A stretch of 55,357 nucleotides of DNA from Bacillota bacterium (lineage in GTDB: Bacteria; Bacillota; Negativicutes; Sporomusales; Sporomusaceae), in the NCBI GenBank assembly GCA_023388195.1, contig JAEWGR010000124.1, positions 1 through 55,357 of the forward strand. The letters run 5' to 3'. The number at the start of each line of letters is the position of its first letter. The first letter of the stretch is position 1. The notes below the pieces were generated by a model that was given only the letters and a program-made list of their open reading frames with translations, was not told the origin of the DNA and did not search any database. Positions 25,835-36,986 of the stretch are shown one piece after another. The position numbers and the translations under genes are program-made.

Positions 25835-26353
25835 TCAAAAGCTTTCCCAGACCACAAACTCGGTTAACGGTTTCCGCGCGGTGTCATGCCGGTCCGGTGA
25901 TTTAGCCTCACCGTCAGCGTAGCCAATGCCGATGATATTAATTGGCTCCAGATGATCGGGAATATTAAATTCCCGGCGAATTACGGCCGGATCAAAGTTA
26001 CACACCCACAGGGTGCCCAGGCCCAGTTCAGTTGCCGCCAGGATGATATGATCGGTAACAATACTAGCATCTATATCCACGCTTTTTTTCTGGTCATAGG
26101 GCCGCACCCAGGCAGTGTCATGATCGCTGACCACAATAATAGCCAGTGGTGCACTATATATATTAGCCCCTTTTTTTAGTTTTTCCAGCCCGGTCTGCTC
26201 CCGCACAACAAGCAACCGGCTAGGCTGCTTGTTATGAGCAGAAGGGGCAACGCGGCCAGTCGCCAATAGCTGCTGCAGCTTTTCCGCTTCCACCGGCCGA
26301 TCCTCATACTTGCGCACAGAATAGCGTTTTTTTACCAAATCGAGAACACTCAC
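25835..26353 (-). CDS. Nitroreductase-family flavoprotein
   Basis: The 172-residue nitroreductase has KKRYSVRKYEDRPV (FMN contacts), RVAPSAHNKQPSRLLVV and ILAATELGLGTLWVCNF. It lacks the longer C-terminus of the others here and resembles the small SagB/thiophilic-type group only loosely. GTG 26353 follows GGAGGGGATTTTG; a TTG one codon earlier is also possible. It follows cysK after an RNA element (26381-26458), so it may be a separately regulated module of the sulfur cluster. Confidence 0.8.
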   Translation of the reverse strand: MSVLDLVKKRYSVRKYEDRPVEAEKLQQLLATGRVAPSAHNKQPSRLLVVREQTGLEKLKKGANIYSAPLAIIVVSDHDTAWVRPYDQKKSVDIDASIVTDHIILAATELGLGTLWVCNFDPAVIRREFNIPDHLEPINIIGIGYADGEAKSPDRHDTARKPLTEFVVWESF

Positions 26354-26380
26354 CAAAATCCCCTCCTAATATAGTTACTG

Positions 26381-26458
26381 TTAGCCTTCCCCCAATACCG
26401 GGGGAAGGCGCAGCTCGCTGCCTTGCTGATCAACGCCGCTGGTTCGCCCAGTCAACCT
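26381..26458 (-). promoter_or_regulatory. Leader RNA element, copy H (between cysK and nitroreductase)
   Basis: Minus strand: UUGA-CUGG, loop GCGAA, CCAG-CGGC, immediately followed by a second partial copy UUGA-UCAG CAAGGC. The terminator is CCUUCCCCC / GGGGGAAGG (26383-26407) without a clear U-tract. The double UUGAYYRG is unusual. Confidence 0.55.
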
Positions 26459-26503
26459 GGCATGCCTGTATATTTAATTATCACTATAGCATAATTACGC
26501 CGG

Positions 26504-27466
26504 TTAACGCCAGTACAGGCTGCCTTCGTCTGTCAGATCTTTAAATAGGACTGTTGATAAATACCGTTCCCCTGTATCCGGCAGCAGGGCAACCACCGTT
26601 TTGCCGGCATTCTCCGGCCGCCTGGCTATCTGCGCGGCCGCAAAGGCTGCCGCACCGGAGGAAATGCCGACAAGCAGCCCCTCCACCCTGGCCAGCACCC
26701 GGGCCGTATCAATCGCCTCATCATTTTTTACCTTATAGATTTCGTCAACAGCCTCAAACCTAAACACCTGAGGAACAAAGCCGGCCCCAATACCCTGAAT
26801 CTGATGCGGGGCGGGATTGCCGCCTGATAAAACAGCAGAGTCATTGGGCTCAACAGCAACAATCCGGACACCGGGCTTACGGGCCTTAAGCACCTCGCCC
26901 ACACCGGTAACAGTGCCACCGGTGCCGACACCGGCAACAAATATGTCAACTTTGCCCCCGGTGTCACGCCAGATTTCCTCGGCTGTTGTCTCCCGGTGAA
27001 TGGCCGGATTGGCGGGATTATTAAACTGCTGTAATATGACAGAGTCCGGAATCCGGACCGAAAGCTCCTCCGCCTTGCGGATAGCGCCCTTCATCCCGTC
27101 AGCGCCCGGTGTCAGCACCAGTTCGGCTCCCAGGGCTTTTAACAATGCCCTGCGTTCCAGACTCATGGTGTCCGGCATGGTAAGAATAATACGATAGCCT
27201 TTGGCCGCAGCCACAAAGGCCAGGCCCACACCGGTATTGCCGCTGGTAGGTTCAATAATCACCGACCCGGACTTAAGCACCCCTGTTTTTTCAGCATCCA
27301 CCACCATCGAATTGGCAATCCGGTCTTTCACACTACCGAGTGGATTATAATATTCAAGCTTAAACAGCAGTTCAGCGTTTAGTCTGGCCAGTTTCGCAAA
27401 AGAATTCGGCCGCAGCAGCGGCGTATTGCCAATAAGCTCTGTCAGATTATCTACAATAGCAGGCAT
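26504..27466 (-). CDS. cysK: Cysteine synthase (O-acetylserine sulfhydrylase)
   Basis: The 320-residue fold-type II PLP enzyme has K47 in LGSVKDRIA as Schiff base, phosphate-binding TSGNTGVGLA, and GTGGTVTGVG. Reaction: O-acetylserine plus sulfide to cysteine and acetate. It follows the nitrogenase-like alpha gene by only 46 bp behind a GGGGGAGGA site, so it is very probably co-transcribed with the nifK-like/nifD-like pair. That is the strongest hint that this reductase releases sulfide. CysM-type use of other thiols cannot be excluded. Confidence 0.9.
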   Translation of the reverse strand: MPAIVDNLTELIGNTPLLRPNSFAKLARLNAELLFKLEYYNPLGSVKDRIANSMVVDAEKTGVLKSGSVIIEPTSGNTGVGLAFVAAAKGYRIILTMPDTMSLERRALLKALGAELVLTPGADGMKGAIRKAEELSVRIPDSVILQQFNNPANPAIHRETTAEEIWRDTGGKVDIFVAGVGTGGTVTGVGEVLKARKPGVRIVAVEPNDSAVLSGGNPAPHQIQGIGAGFVPQVFRFEAVDEIYKVKNDEAIDTARVLARVEGLLVGISSGAAAFAAAQIARRPENAGKTVVALLPDTGERYLSTVLFKDLTDEGSLYWR

Positions 27467-27512
27467 TTCTATTCCTCCCCCTAGTTAGTTTTACTTATAC
27501 ACCTTGAAGCTA

Positions 27513-29057
<1,545 letters not shown>

Positions 29058-29071
29058 TGTTATACCCCCTC

Positions 29072-30412
29072 CTATCGATTGCTGACAAGCGCCGAGAAAA
29101 GATCTTCGGCCAGTGATAAACCACCCAGATACCCTGTATAGCCTTTATTTAAAACCGCCCGGTTTGTGACCGGGAAAGAAACAGGCAGGAATGCGGCCCC
29201 GATCTTCTGAGCCGTAGAGCCCTCCAGACTGCTGCCGACAAGGAACGCAGGACTGAGAGCATCATAATATTTCTCATTGGTATTATGTTTCCAGCTCTTC
29301 CGGATATGGTTAAGGAGCTGGCCGGCATGCTGTTCAAAAATCACTTTCGGTTTTGCCTCCGAGGTCAACTGATTAAATTTGAGTTCATATTTCTTTTTGC
29401 TGATATCATCGACCTCTTCATTGATGACGACAAGGTGTGGCACCCAGCCTAAATCATCAGCGAGGAAGCTAGTCAGTGAAAACGCATAATTGATATCGGC
29501 GGAAACAATGGCATAACGCTGCAGATCTATATCACTGTAGATATCCAGAAACCGCTCAAGATAGCTGTAATATTCGCGTTTTTCCTCAGCAATGAGTGCG
29601 TCAACAGCTGCCGGCTCAAGGCCCAGCTGCTTGCCGATTGTATATAGAAAGGCCTCGGTTCTGGTCTCGCCGATGGGCAGATCCACCGTAATATAGGGAA
29701 TATTATGTTTTTCCTCAAACACCTTAGCTGTATCGATACCATATTTGTCGGAGAAAACAATTGTCAGAGCCGCATCGCCATAATTTCTTATTTTTTCAAT
29801 GGTCTCCCCATCACCAAAAAAAGTATTGGCTTTTATGCCCAGTTTTTTTAGCAGTCTTTGAATTCCCTTAATATTGCCCCGGAAAAATACGTCCTGCCCG
29901 GGCATAATCCCCAGAATAGTAACAGTCTTTTCGGCCTTTGTGGCCTTAGGTTCAATAAACTCGGCCGCCAGGGTGCTCAGCACCACATCATAGCCTTTAA
30001 AGCCGTTGCCAATAAAACCAGGGGTGTTGGCAGCCAATACTGGATACTTGCCATCCTTAAACCGGCGGGTTACACCGATGGCATCATCGCCAATGATTTC
30101 CACCTGGCAGCCTGTCACTACAAAGTACAGATCACCGTCAATGATTTTAATCGTGTGGGTAATCTGCTCCTCCAACCGTTCCTCGCCGCCAAACACGATA
30201 TCCTTTTCCACAACATTGGACGTCGGTGTCATATGGCCGCTGCAATACCCGGAGCCCTTGTAGCCGCTGGCCTGGCTGTAGGTACCAGCCAGCATCGTTG
30301 CACATCCGCCTGATGCATGAACGATCGGAATGGCCCGCGGCAGTGAGGATATCGTAACAATTGCACCACCCAAAGCGCATGTAGATTTCGCGCGTTCAAT
30401 AAAAGTACCCAT
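29072..30412 (-). CDS. Nitrogenase-like component 1, beta-type subunit (NifK-like)
   Basis: The 446-residue protein has the beta-subunit pattern with Cys12 (STCALGG), Cys37 (HASGGCATM) and Cys102 (VTGCQVEIIGDD), which would bridge a P-type cluster with the alpha cysteines. DIVFGGEERLEEQI is a typical nitrogenase-fold helix. It is shorter than NifK and lacks the N-terminal extension. Start ATG 30412 follows AGGAGG. It precedes the alpha gene, the reverse of nifDK order. It presumably forms an alpha2-beta2 tetramer. The upstream MFS gene ends 93 bp away. Confidence 0.85.
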   Translation of the reverse strand: MGTFIERAKSTCALGGAIVTISSLPRAIPIVHASGGCATMLAGTYSQASGYKGSGYCSGHMTPTSNVVEKDIVFGGEERLEEQITHTIKIIDGDLYFVVTGCQVEIIGDDAIGVTRRFKDGKYPVLAANTPGFIGNGFKGYDVVLSTLAAEFIEPKATKAEKTVTILGIMPGQDVFFRGNIKGIQRLLKKLGIKANTFFGDGETIEKIRNYGDAALTIVFSDKYGIDTAKVFEEKHNIPYITVDLPIGETRTEAFLYTIGKQLGLEPAAVDALIAEEKREYYSYLERFLDIYSDIDLQRYAIVSADINYAFSLTSFLADDLGWVPHLVVINEEVDDISKKKYELKFNQLTSEAKPKVIFEQHAGQLLNHIRKSWKHNTNEKYYDALSPAFLVGSSLEGSTAQKIGAAFLPVSFPVTNRAVLNKGYTGYLGGLSLAEDLFSALVSNR

Positions 30413-30505
30413 ATAATAACCTCCTAATATTCAAGCTTTTATATTAAGTAATAAAGATTGCAGGTGCGGCTTATAGTATGTAAATCTTTATTAACTTCAT
30501 TGCTG

Positions 30506-31774
30506 TCAATTGTAAATTGCGCTCATATGTGCTTTCATCTTCGGCAGCCAGTTATAAAAAGCAATAGCCCCCAGCAGGCAAATACTGCCGAAAATGCATT
30601 CCGTTGCCGGGGCACCGATCCGTTCGGCCAGGAAGCCGGCCAACAGGCTGCCCAGAGGTGTCAGGCCCTGGAATGCCATCGAGTACATACTCATAACCCG
30701 CCCGCGCTTATCATCATCCACCACGGTCTGCAGCAGGGTGTTTGTGGCAATGCTGTGCATAATCATGCCAATGCCGGCAAAGAACATAATCCCTAATGCC
30801 AGCCAGATTGAGGTGTTTTGCGAAAAAACAACCAGGGCCAGACCAAACAGCCCGGCGGCGACCGGTACAACATTCTCCAGCCCGGCAACATGAGACCTTG
30901 CGGCCAGAAAAGAAGCACCGCAGACAGCCCCCAGTCCGGTAGCCGAGAATAAAAATCCCAGGACATACGAGCCGCCGCCCAAAACCTGATCGGCAAAAAT
31001 CGGCATAAACACAATATAAGGCATGCCCAGAAAACTAATGACCCACAGCAAAAAAAACAGATATCTTATCGGCAGGAAGTGATAGGCATAGGTAAAACCT
31101 TCACATAGCTCCCGGCCCAGGGAGTGCCGGGAAGGCTCCATTGGCCGGGGCCGGATCTTCATTGCCAGCAAAGCGGCAATTACCGCAATAAAGCTGCCGG
31201 CATTCAACAGAAAACAGATACCTTCACCAACAACAGCAATCAAAATGCCGGCAATAGACGGGCCCACAAGGCGGGCGACATTGATAATAATGGAGTTTAA
31301 GGCAATCGCATTGTTCATGTCTTCCCGGTCATCAACCATATCAACAATAAAGGCGTGCCGGGCCGGCATATCAAAGGCCTGAACACACCCCAGGAGTGTC
31401 CCCAAAGCCATCACATGCCAGACCTCAATCCGGTTATATAATACCAGTACTGCCATAACCAGCGCCTGGAGCATCGATATAACCTGCGTAAAAACAATAA
31501 TTTTGTGGCGGCTGAAACGGTCGACCAGCAACCCTGCCACCGGCCCCAGGATAAAACCGGGGATCTTGCTGCAAAAAGTTACGGTCCCCAGCAATAAAGC
31601 TGAGCCTGTTAATTGATAAATAAGCCAGTTGATGGCGATATCCTGCATCCACGTACCGACCATGGATATGGTCTGGCCGGTAAAAAATAAGCGGTAATTG
31701 CGATGCCGCAATGCCCGTACCAGCAGCTTGCTGTTTGCAGTAAGTTTGGCTTGTATATAGCCATTACTCCCCAT
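30506..31774 (-). CDS. MFS transporter (MFS_3/EntS-like), second copy
   Basis: The 422-residue, 12-helix protein is a close paralogue of the MarR-linked exporter: ALRHRNYRLFFTGQTISMVGTWMQDI, VAGLLVDRFSRHKII and DDKRGRVMSMYSM. ATG 31774 follows GGAGGAGAG; an upstream GTG lacks its own site. It is the first gene of the module MFS/nifK-like/nifD-like/cysK, so it may export a product or toxic by-product of the reductase, such as a desulfurised residue. Confidence 0.83.
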   Translation of the reverse strand: MGSNGYIQAKLTANSKLLVRALRHRNYRLFFTGQTISMVGTWMQDIAINWLIYQLTGSALLLGTVTFCSKIPGFILGPVAGLLVDRFSRHKIIVFTQVISMLQALVMAVLVLYNRIEVWHVMALGTLLGCVQAFDMPARHAFIVDMVDDREDMNNAIALNSIIINVARLVGPSIAGILIAVVGEGICFLLNAGSFIAVIAALLAMKIRPRPMEPSRHSLGRELCEGFTYAYHFLPIRYLFFLLWVISFLGMPYIVFMPIFADQVLGGGSYVLGFLFSATGLGAVCGASFLAARSHVAGLENVVPVAAGLFGLALVVFSQNTSIWLALGIMFFAGIGMIMHSIATNTLLQTVVDDDKRGRVMSMYSMAFQGLTPLGSLLAGFLAERIGAPATECIFGSICLLGAIAFYNWLPKMKAHMSAIYN

Positions 31775-31871
31775 AAAGCGTAACTCTCCTCCAGCCACTT
31801 CTGTTCAAAGAGCAACCTCCCTTATCAACGTATGATATCTGTACAGGCAGATACCGTTGCCGGCCGGGAAG

Positions 31872-31929
31872 CAAAAAGACTAAGGCGCTGTTAAGCGACC
31901 TTAGCCTTCTGTATGTTACTGATCAGCTA
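31872..31929 (-). promoter_or_regulatory. Leader RNA element, copy I (before MFS/nifKD-like/cysK)
   Basis: Minus strand: CUGA-UCAG, loop UAACAUA, CAGA-AGGC, then the stem AGGCUAAGGUCGCUU / AGCGCCUUAGUCU and U5. Stem UCAG/CAGA has one mismatch, the weakest pairing of the family. Confidence 0.6.
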
Positions 31930-31997
31930 ATGTTTCGTATATAGTCCAGTTTGTTGGAATCGCGGCCAAGCCCTGAGAGCCTCCGGGCAGCTCAGGT

Positions 31998-33005
31998 TTA
32001 TTGCACTGTATCCTGTACATCTTTAAAAAAGATAAAGCTGTTTTTATGCAGGGCCTCTACATCGACGCTCGCATTTAACATCCCGACTTTTTGCAATTGC
32101 TTGGCTGTTATACCAAAGGCATCATAAGCACCTTTGACAGAGGGGATATAGTTATAGGTTTTTAAGACAGAGGCATTAAAGGCAGCATCACCGGCGACCC
32201 ACTTCTTTTCAACCTGAATTTTGGCGGTTTCATCCTGGTTTTTCTGAATCCAGGCACTGGCTTTCTGCATCGCCCGGGTATATTTTGCGGCAAGCTCCGG
32301 ATGATCTTTGGCAATATTGTCGCTGACATAAGCCGAGCAGCAGTATTGTGTATTATACGGTGCCGTTACTGCCGAATCAGCCAGAGTTAGCAGCGAAAAC
32401 TCCTTTTGGGCTACGGCTGCCGTCGGGTCATTCATGGCCAGGGCATCAATCGAGCCATTTTTGAGGGCAATGGGCAGATCGCTGGCACTGAAAACGGCAA
32501 ATTCGACCTCCATATTCTTTTCACTGACACCAACCCCGGCCTCAGCCAGGGCCCGTTTGGCAAAGATAATCGGGCTGCTGGTCATGCTGGGCACACCAAT
32601 CCGTTTGCCTTTCAGATCGGCAAGGGTTTTGATGCCGGAGTCAGCAGGCACAAGCACTTTATCGCAGCCGGTATGCAGGCCTGTGGTAATTTTAATGGGC
32701 AAGCCGTTGGATAAGGGCTGCATCAGACTGGCAAGCAGACCAAAAGCGGCATCGATCTTACCGGCCGTAATGGCTTCAAACGTTGTCCCCGGCGCCAGCT
32801 TAATCAGTTCTACTTTCAGGCCTTCCTCCGCAAAGAAGCCCTTTTCCACAGCCATATGTACAGGGGCTTCACACAGGCTGCCGCTATAACCGATCTTCAG
32901 CACCGGGTCGTCAGCCTTGGTTACCGGCTGTTGGCCGCAGGCCGACACTAATAGGGACAGAATCACCGTCAGGACGATCATCGTCAGCTTTTTTCTCATC
33001 TTCAT
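31998..33005 (-). CDS. NitT/TauT-family ABC substrate-binding lipoprotein
   Basis: The 335-residue protein has lipobox LLVSACGQQ and the NMT1/SsuA-like core: VLKIGYSGSLCEAPVHMAVEKGFFAEEGL, then ITAGKIDAAFG and LKGKRIGVPSMTSSP. It is diverged from the four look-alike binding proteins at 35-49 kb. Family members bind taurine, alkanesulfonates, nitrate or pyrimidine-type ligands. It closes the operon permease/ATPase/binding protein. Confidence 0.85.
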   Translation of the reverse strand: MKMRKKLTMIVLTVILSLLVSACGQQPVTKADDPVLKIGYSGSLCEAPVHMAVEKGFFAEEGLKVELIKLAPGTTFEAITAGKIDAAFGLLASLMQPLSNGLPIKITTGLHTGCDKVLVPADSGIKTLADLKGKRIGVPSMTSSPIIFAKRALAEAGVGVSEKNMEVEFAVFSASDLPIALKNGSIDALAMNDPTAAVAQKEFSLLTLADSAVTAPYNTQYCCSAYVSDNIAKDHPELAAKYTRAMQKASAWIQKNQDETAKIQVEKKWVAGDAAFNASVLKTYNYIPSVKGAYDAFGITAKQLQKVGMLNASVDVEALHKNSFIFFKDVQDTVQ

Positions 33006-33016
33006 GCTGTCACCTC

Positions 33017-33796
33017 TTATAAATAATAACTTGGTTCTTTTTCATTGCCGGCAAAATTCAGTATTCCCAGGATGCGGGAGCGCAGGTTGAGGAATTCCGG
33101 GTTGCTGCGGTCCCGGGGCCGGGAAAGGCGGACATCGATGCAGCTTTCAATCTTACCCGGCCTTGGCGTCATTACAATGATACGGTCTGACAGGTAGATA
33201 GCCTCATCCACATCATGGGTCACCATGATCATGGTAGTTTGCCGTTCCTGCCAGATACGGATTAATTCATCCTGCATATTCATGCGGGTAAACGCATCAA
33301 GTGCCCCCAGCGGCTCATCCAGCAGCAGTACCTTCGGATGGTTAACCAGGGCCCGGGCCAGGGAGGCCCGCTGGGCCATGCCGCCGGAAAGCTGATGGGG
33401 ATAGGACTTATGGAAACTGCCTAAGCCTACTAATTCAACAAACTTATCCACTTCATCCTTGTTCTGCTTATATACCTTGCGTGCCCTGAGGCCAAAGGCC
33501 ACATTATCATGCACATTAAGCCAGGGAAACAGCATCGGGTTTTGAAACACCAGTCCCCGTTCATAGGTGGGCTCGCGTATTTCTTCTTCATCGATATACA
33601 GCTTGCCGGCATCAGCGCCGTTCAACCCGGCAATCAGACGGAGCAGCGTGGATTTCCCGCAGCCGGAGGGGCCAATGAGCGAAACAAACTCACCGGCTTC
33701 AATTGTCAGATCAATGCCGCTGAGGGCCACAACCGCCTCCGCATCCTGCTGGGCAAACCGTTTGACAACCCCTTCAATTTTTATTGCTCCTACCAT
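33017..33796 (-). CDS. NitT/TauT-family ABC transporter ATPase (SsuB/TauB-like)
   Basis: The 259-residue ATPase has Walker A IGPSGCGKST near 41-50, LSGGMAQRASLARAL, VLLLDEPLGALD and TMIMVTHDVDEAIYLSDR, the SsuB/TauB signature. Start ATG 33796 overlaps the permease stop by seven bases and has AAGGGAG upstream. It is the only ATPase in the 27-55 kb region, which encodes four permeases of this family, so it may serve several of them unless others lie outside the window. Confidence 0.88.
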   Translation of the reverse strand: MVGAIKIEGVVKRFAQQDAEAVVALSGIDLTIEAGEFVSLIGPSGCGKSTLLRLIAGLNGADAGKLYIDEEEIREPTYERGLVFQNPMLFPWLNVHDNVAFGLRARKVYKQNKDEVDKFVELVGLGSFHKSYPHQLSGGMAQRASLARALVNHPKVLLLDEPLGALDAFTRMNMQDELIRIWQERQTTMIMVTHDVDEAIYLSDRIIVMTPRPGKIESCIDVRLSRPRDRSNPEFLNLRSRILGILNFAGNEKEPSYYL

Positions 33797-34737
33797 TTTA
33801 TGACTCCCTTCTGCCAAACCAGTACCTGATCACGGACCTTGAACAGCAGGGTAATGAGAATGGAAAAGGTCACGGCAATGATAATCAGCCCTGCATAGAC
33901 ATTGGCATAGGCCATCATCTCTTTCTGCCAGTTGATGTACCAGCCGATCCCGTTTTTTACCCCTAGCATTTCTGCCGTCATCAGGGTAATAAAGGAGGCA
34001 CACGTGCCGTTGAACAAACCGATAAACATATGCGGCATCGAGGCCGGCACGCCGACTTTAAAGATCTGATAGTATTTGCCGGCCCCCAGGGTGCTCGATA
34101 CCTCAAAGTAAGCATTTTGCACATTCAGGATGCCGCTGCTGGTCATAACGGTTGTCGGGAACCAGACGGCAAGGGCAATCAGAAAAGAACTGGCGGAAAA
34201 TGTAGTGGGGAAACTGATCAGTACCAGGGGAATCCAGGCCGTGGCAGGAATAGGACCCAGGACGCGGATTAACGGGTTGATCCAATAGGCGGCCCCTTTG
34301 CTGAAACCCACGGCAATCCCGGTGGCAAAACCGGCAATGGCCCCAAAGAAATAGCCTGTAAACAGCAATTTACCGGAAGAGGCCAGACACAGGGCCAGGA
34401 ATTCCCGGTCTTCCACAATCACGCCAAGGATTCTGTCAAGGGACGGAAAATAGATAACCGGCAGCAAAGCCAGTTTTTTGGTGACGATGTTCAATATAGT
34501 TAAGAATAAAAACGTTACCGCAACAAACAGATTTCTTTCCTCAAGCCAGGCTTTTGCTTTGGCATTACAATAGGCTGTTATCGTAATGGTTGTAAAAATC
34601 ACGAGAAAAGCTGCCAGCAGATAAACAAAATAGGGATGGTTTACAGGCATATGCCTGCCGGCATTGTCCATAAAGACATCTACAGCAATTGCGAATACAA
34701 GCGATGCGACTGACAGCCATATTACTGGTTTTGGCAT
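33790..34737 (-). CDS. NitT/TauT-family ABC permease with N-terminal extension
   Basis: The 315-residue membrane protein is longer than the usual 250-260. It has extra N-terminal membrane segments (about 1-120), then a standard SsuC-like core with the coupling loop FEVSSTLGAGKYYQIFKVGVPASMPHMFIG. First gene of a permease/ATPase/binding protein operon with a consensus promoter and RNA element J. Confidence 0.85.
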   Translation of the reverse strand: MPKPVIWLSVASLVFAIAVDVFMDNAGRHMPVNHPYFVYLLAAFLVIFTTITITAYCNAKAKAWLEERNLFVAVTFLFLTILNIVTKKLALLPVIYFPSLDRILGVIVEDREFLALCLASSGKLLFTGYFFGAIAGFATGIAVGFSKGAAYWINPLIRVLGPIPATAWIPLVLISFPTTFSASSFLIALAVWFPTTVMTSSGILNVQNAYFEVSSTLGAGKYYQIFKVGVPASMPHMFIGLFNGTCASFITLMTAEMLGVKNGIGWYINWQKEMMAYANVYAGLIIIAVTFSILITLLFKVRDQVLVWQKGVIKW

Positions 34738-34828
34738 TACGATTAACCCTCTTTCCTGATAATTGAAAACCGGTTCCGCTCTTAGTCTACTGTCTGAACT
34801 GTTTCAATACGTATCACTCCTTAAAAAA

Positions 34829-34901
34829 CAAAAAGACCGAGGCCGTTTTTTTCTCAAGAAAAAAACAGGTCCTCGGCCTCTGGTGTAATAACCAGTCAGC
34901 C
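34829..34901 (-). promoter_or_regulatory. Leader RNA element, copy J (before sulfonate-type ABC operon)
   Basis: Minus strand: CUGA-CUGG, loop UUAUUACA, CCAG-AGGC, then the stem GGCCGAGGACC / CGGCCUCGGUC with an A/U-rich apical part (U7/A7), followed by U5. It lies 56 bases after the inferred start site of a consensus promoter. Confidence 0.75.
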
Positions 34902-34964
34902 CCTGACACAGCATTCCGCGCAGGAATTACCTAGTTGCTATTTTGTGCATAAATCTATGATAGT

Positions 34965-34994
34965 ATTATAAAGTATCTCGCCTGCATTGTAAAG
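34965..34994 (-). promoter_or_regulatory. Promoter of the sulfonate-type ABC operon
   Basis: Minus strand TTTACA (34989-34994), 18-bp or 17-bp spacer depending on register, TATAAT (34965-34970). It shows that RNA element J is part of a 5' leader of about 220 nt. Nothing else is seen in 34738-35042. Confidence 0.7.
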
Positions 34995-35042
34995 ATCATT
35001 TATCAGCAACTTTTGCAGCTCTTCATTATTACCTGCCATAAG

Positions 35043-36059
35043 CTATAGTTTGTAGTAAGCATTGAACTCATTGGTATAAATTTGGCCGGGTTTGATGCCA
35101 GGCTTAATCTCACCAAACTCGGTTAACAGATCAATCCAGATCTGCACCGTTTCCTCGGTTATGATGCCATCCGGAGCAAAGTACCGTATTTTCACTTTCG
35201 CGGGATCAATATTGGCACGTTTGGCAGTGATAGCTGCCGCCTCCTGTTTATGTTCATTCTGCCAGTTGATGGTTTTAGCCATGGCCGTCACAAAGCGTTT
35301 GACTACATCCGGTTTTTCCTTAATAAATTTTTCAGTAAAATACAGCGGGGTCGCACCGGCCACTGTCCCCCAGGGTTCATAGTCGCTGAACAGATAATCA
35401 AATTCAGGGTTCACCTTAAGATCGGCAGGCAGCCTGTTGAAGCCGGCAATATCGACATCCCCCTGGCGCAAAGCCTGCTCCATCATGGTCTCCGGCATAA
35501 TGATGATCTCAAATTGGCCCCGGGGATCCTTGATGCCGCCTGTGCGCATATAGCCGTAAGGTATGTATTCATTGCAGCCGCCATAGGCGCTTATCCCCAC
35601 CTTTTTGCCGATAAGGTCCTGTGGTCCCTTTACGGGACTATTTTTTCGCGTTATATAGGTATGGTGGGGAATTTCGGCCGTAGTTTCCGACTGGGCCACA
35701 ACAGCCTTGATTTTGGCTCCGGCCGAGATACCGGCGATGGTCCGGTTAACATGGGCGCCGCCCACATCAATCTTGCCGGCCACCACCGAAGCAACCAGCT
35801 GTCCGCTGGGTACCAGGCCTACATAATTCAGCTTGATTCCCTGTTCCTCAAAAAATCCCAGTTCTTCTCCCACCCAATACAGTACGGTTGACGTAGGCTC
35901 AGCCGGGGTAGGCACCTTGATTTCATCATATTTTTTGCCGGCGGCAACGGCATCAGCCGTTTGCTTGCGGGTACTATCAGCACAACCAGCCACAGCCATT
36001 ACAGCAAGGGTAATGAGAGCAGCCATAATGATCGGCCACATTCTGAGCCACTTTTTCAT
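35043..36059 (-). CDS. NitT/TauT-family ABC substrate-binding lipoprotein (paralogue group 1)
   Basis: The 338-residue lipoprotein (VMAVAGCADS) shares with the proteins at 38198, 39248 and 48295 the blocks VASVVAGKIDVGGAHVNRTI, AGISAGAKIKAVVA, YGGCNEYIPYGY, ALRQGDVDIAG and the C-terminal IYTNEFNA. ATG 36059 follows GGGGAGG; an earlier ATG lacks a site. Follows a permease gene by 75 bp. Confidence 0.85.
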   Translation of the reverse strand: MKKWLRMWPIIMAALITLAVMAVAGCADSTRKQTADAVAAGKKYDEIKVPTPAEPTSTVLYWVGEELGFFEEQGIKLNYVGLVPSGQLVASVVAGKIDVGGAHVNRTIAGISAGAKIKAVVAQSETTAEIPHHTYITRKNSPVKGPQDLIGKKVGISAYGGCNEYIPYGYMRTGGIKDPRGQFEIIIMPETMMEQALRQGDVDIAGFNRLPADLKVNPEFDYLFSDYEPWGTVAGATPLYFTEKFIKEKPDVVKRFVTAMAKTINWQNEHKQEAAAITAKRANIDPAKVKIRYFAPDGIITEETVQIWIDLLTEFGEIKPGIKPGQIYTNEFNAYYKL

Positions 36060-36134
36060 AATAAAATACCTCCCCATTAATTGCATTGCAATGTTACCCA
36101 TTCATGTTATTGTTGAATATCCCTATTCCACTGG

Positions 36135-36923
36135 TTAGGTTCCTGACGGCAGTTCTTCTTTCCATTTAAGCAGCCGTTTTTCTAATGAGACCAGGGAGTA
36201 ATTCACAATTAACCCCATAAGTGACATGGTGATAATCGCGGCATACATTTTGGGAATCAGAAAATTGGCCTCGGCAAAAAACAGCAGATACCCCAGACCG
36301 GCATTGGCCCCCAGCATCTCTGCCGCAATTAATACCAGAATAGAATGGGTTGCGCTCAATCTCACGCCGGTCAGAATTGACGGCATAGAGGCTGGCAGAA
36401 TGACCTTAAGAAATAGAGAAAATTTAGAAATACCCAGTGATTTAGCTGCTTTTATCAGCAATGGATCCACATTTTTGACCCCGGAAATAGTATTCAGGAG
36501 AACAGCCCACTGAACCCCCCAAAAAATTACGGCTACTTTGGAAAGCTCGCCAATGCCAAACAGCAGGATAAATACCGGAAACAAAGCCAGGGTTGAGGTT
36601 TGCCGGAAGGTTTGTACCAGGGGATCAATAAAATGTTCAAAACCTCTAAACCAGCCAATCAGCAATCCCAGCGGAATTGCCACACTCAGCCCCAGACTGA
36701 ATCCCAGTAATGACCGGAGCAGGCTAATACTGATATGGGTAAATAATTCACCGGTGATAATGAGTTGCCAAAAAGCAACCGCCACTTTGGAGAAAGGAGG
36801 AAGAAATATGGGATCAACAATTCCCAGGCGGGGTGCAATCTCCCAGATCAACAAAAAGATTAAAACAGAAGATATCCTGTATAGCCCTTTAAACAAACTT
36901 CTAAGCCCAGCAAGCACCTGCAA
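36135..36923 (-). CDS. NitT/TauT-family ABC permease
   Basis: The 262-residue permease starts with TTG (36921-36923) behind AAAGGTGG. It has six hydrophobic segments and the coupling loop IKAAKSLGISKFSLFLKVILPASMPSILTG. It is close to the permeases at 50389 and 54173 and sits between two binding-protein genes with no ATPase of its own. Confidence 0.85.
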   Translation of the reverse strand: MQVLAGLRSLFKGLYRISSVLIFLLIWEIAPRLGIVDPIFLPPFSKVAVAFWQLIITGELFTHISISLLRSLLGFSLGLSVAIPLGLLIGWFRGFEHFIDPLVQTFRQTSTLALFPVFILLFGIGELSKVAVIFWGVQWAVLLNTISGVKNVDPLLIKAAKSLGISKFSLFLKVILPASMPSILTGVRLSATHSILVLIAAEMLGANAGLGYLLFFAEANFLIPKMYAAIITMSLMGLIVNYSLVSLEKRLLKWKEELPSGT

Positions 36924-36986
36924 ATTCCACCTTTACTTTTTCATAATCCATGCAATCTTCATAGCATCCGGACGAATGACGGGGTA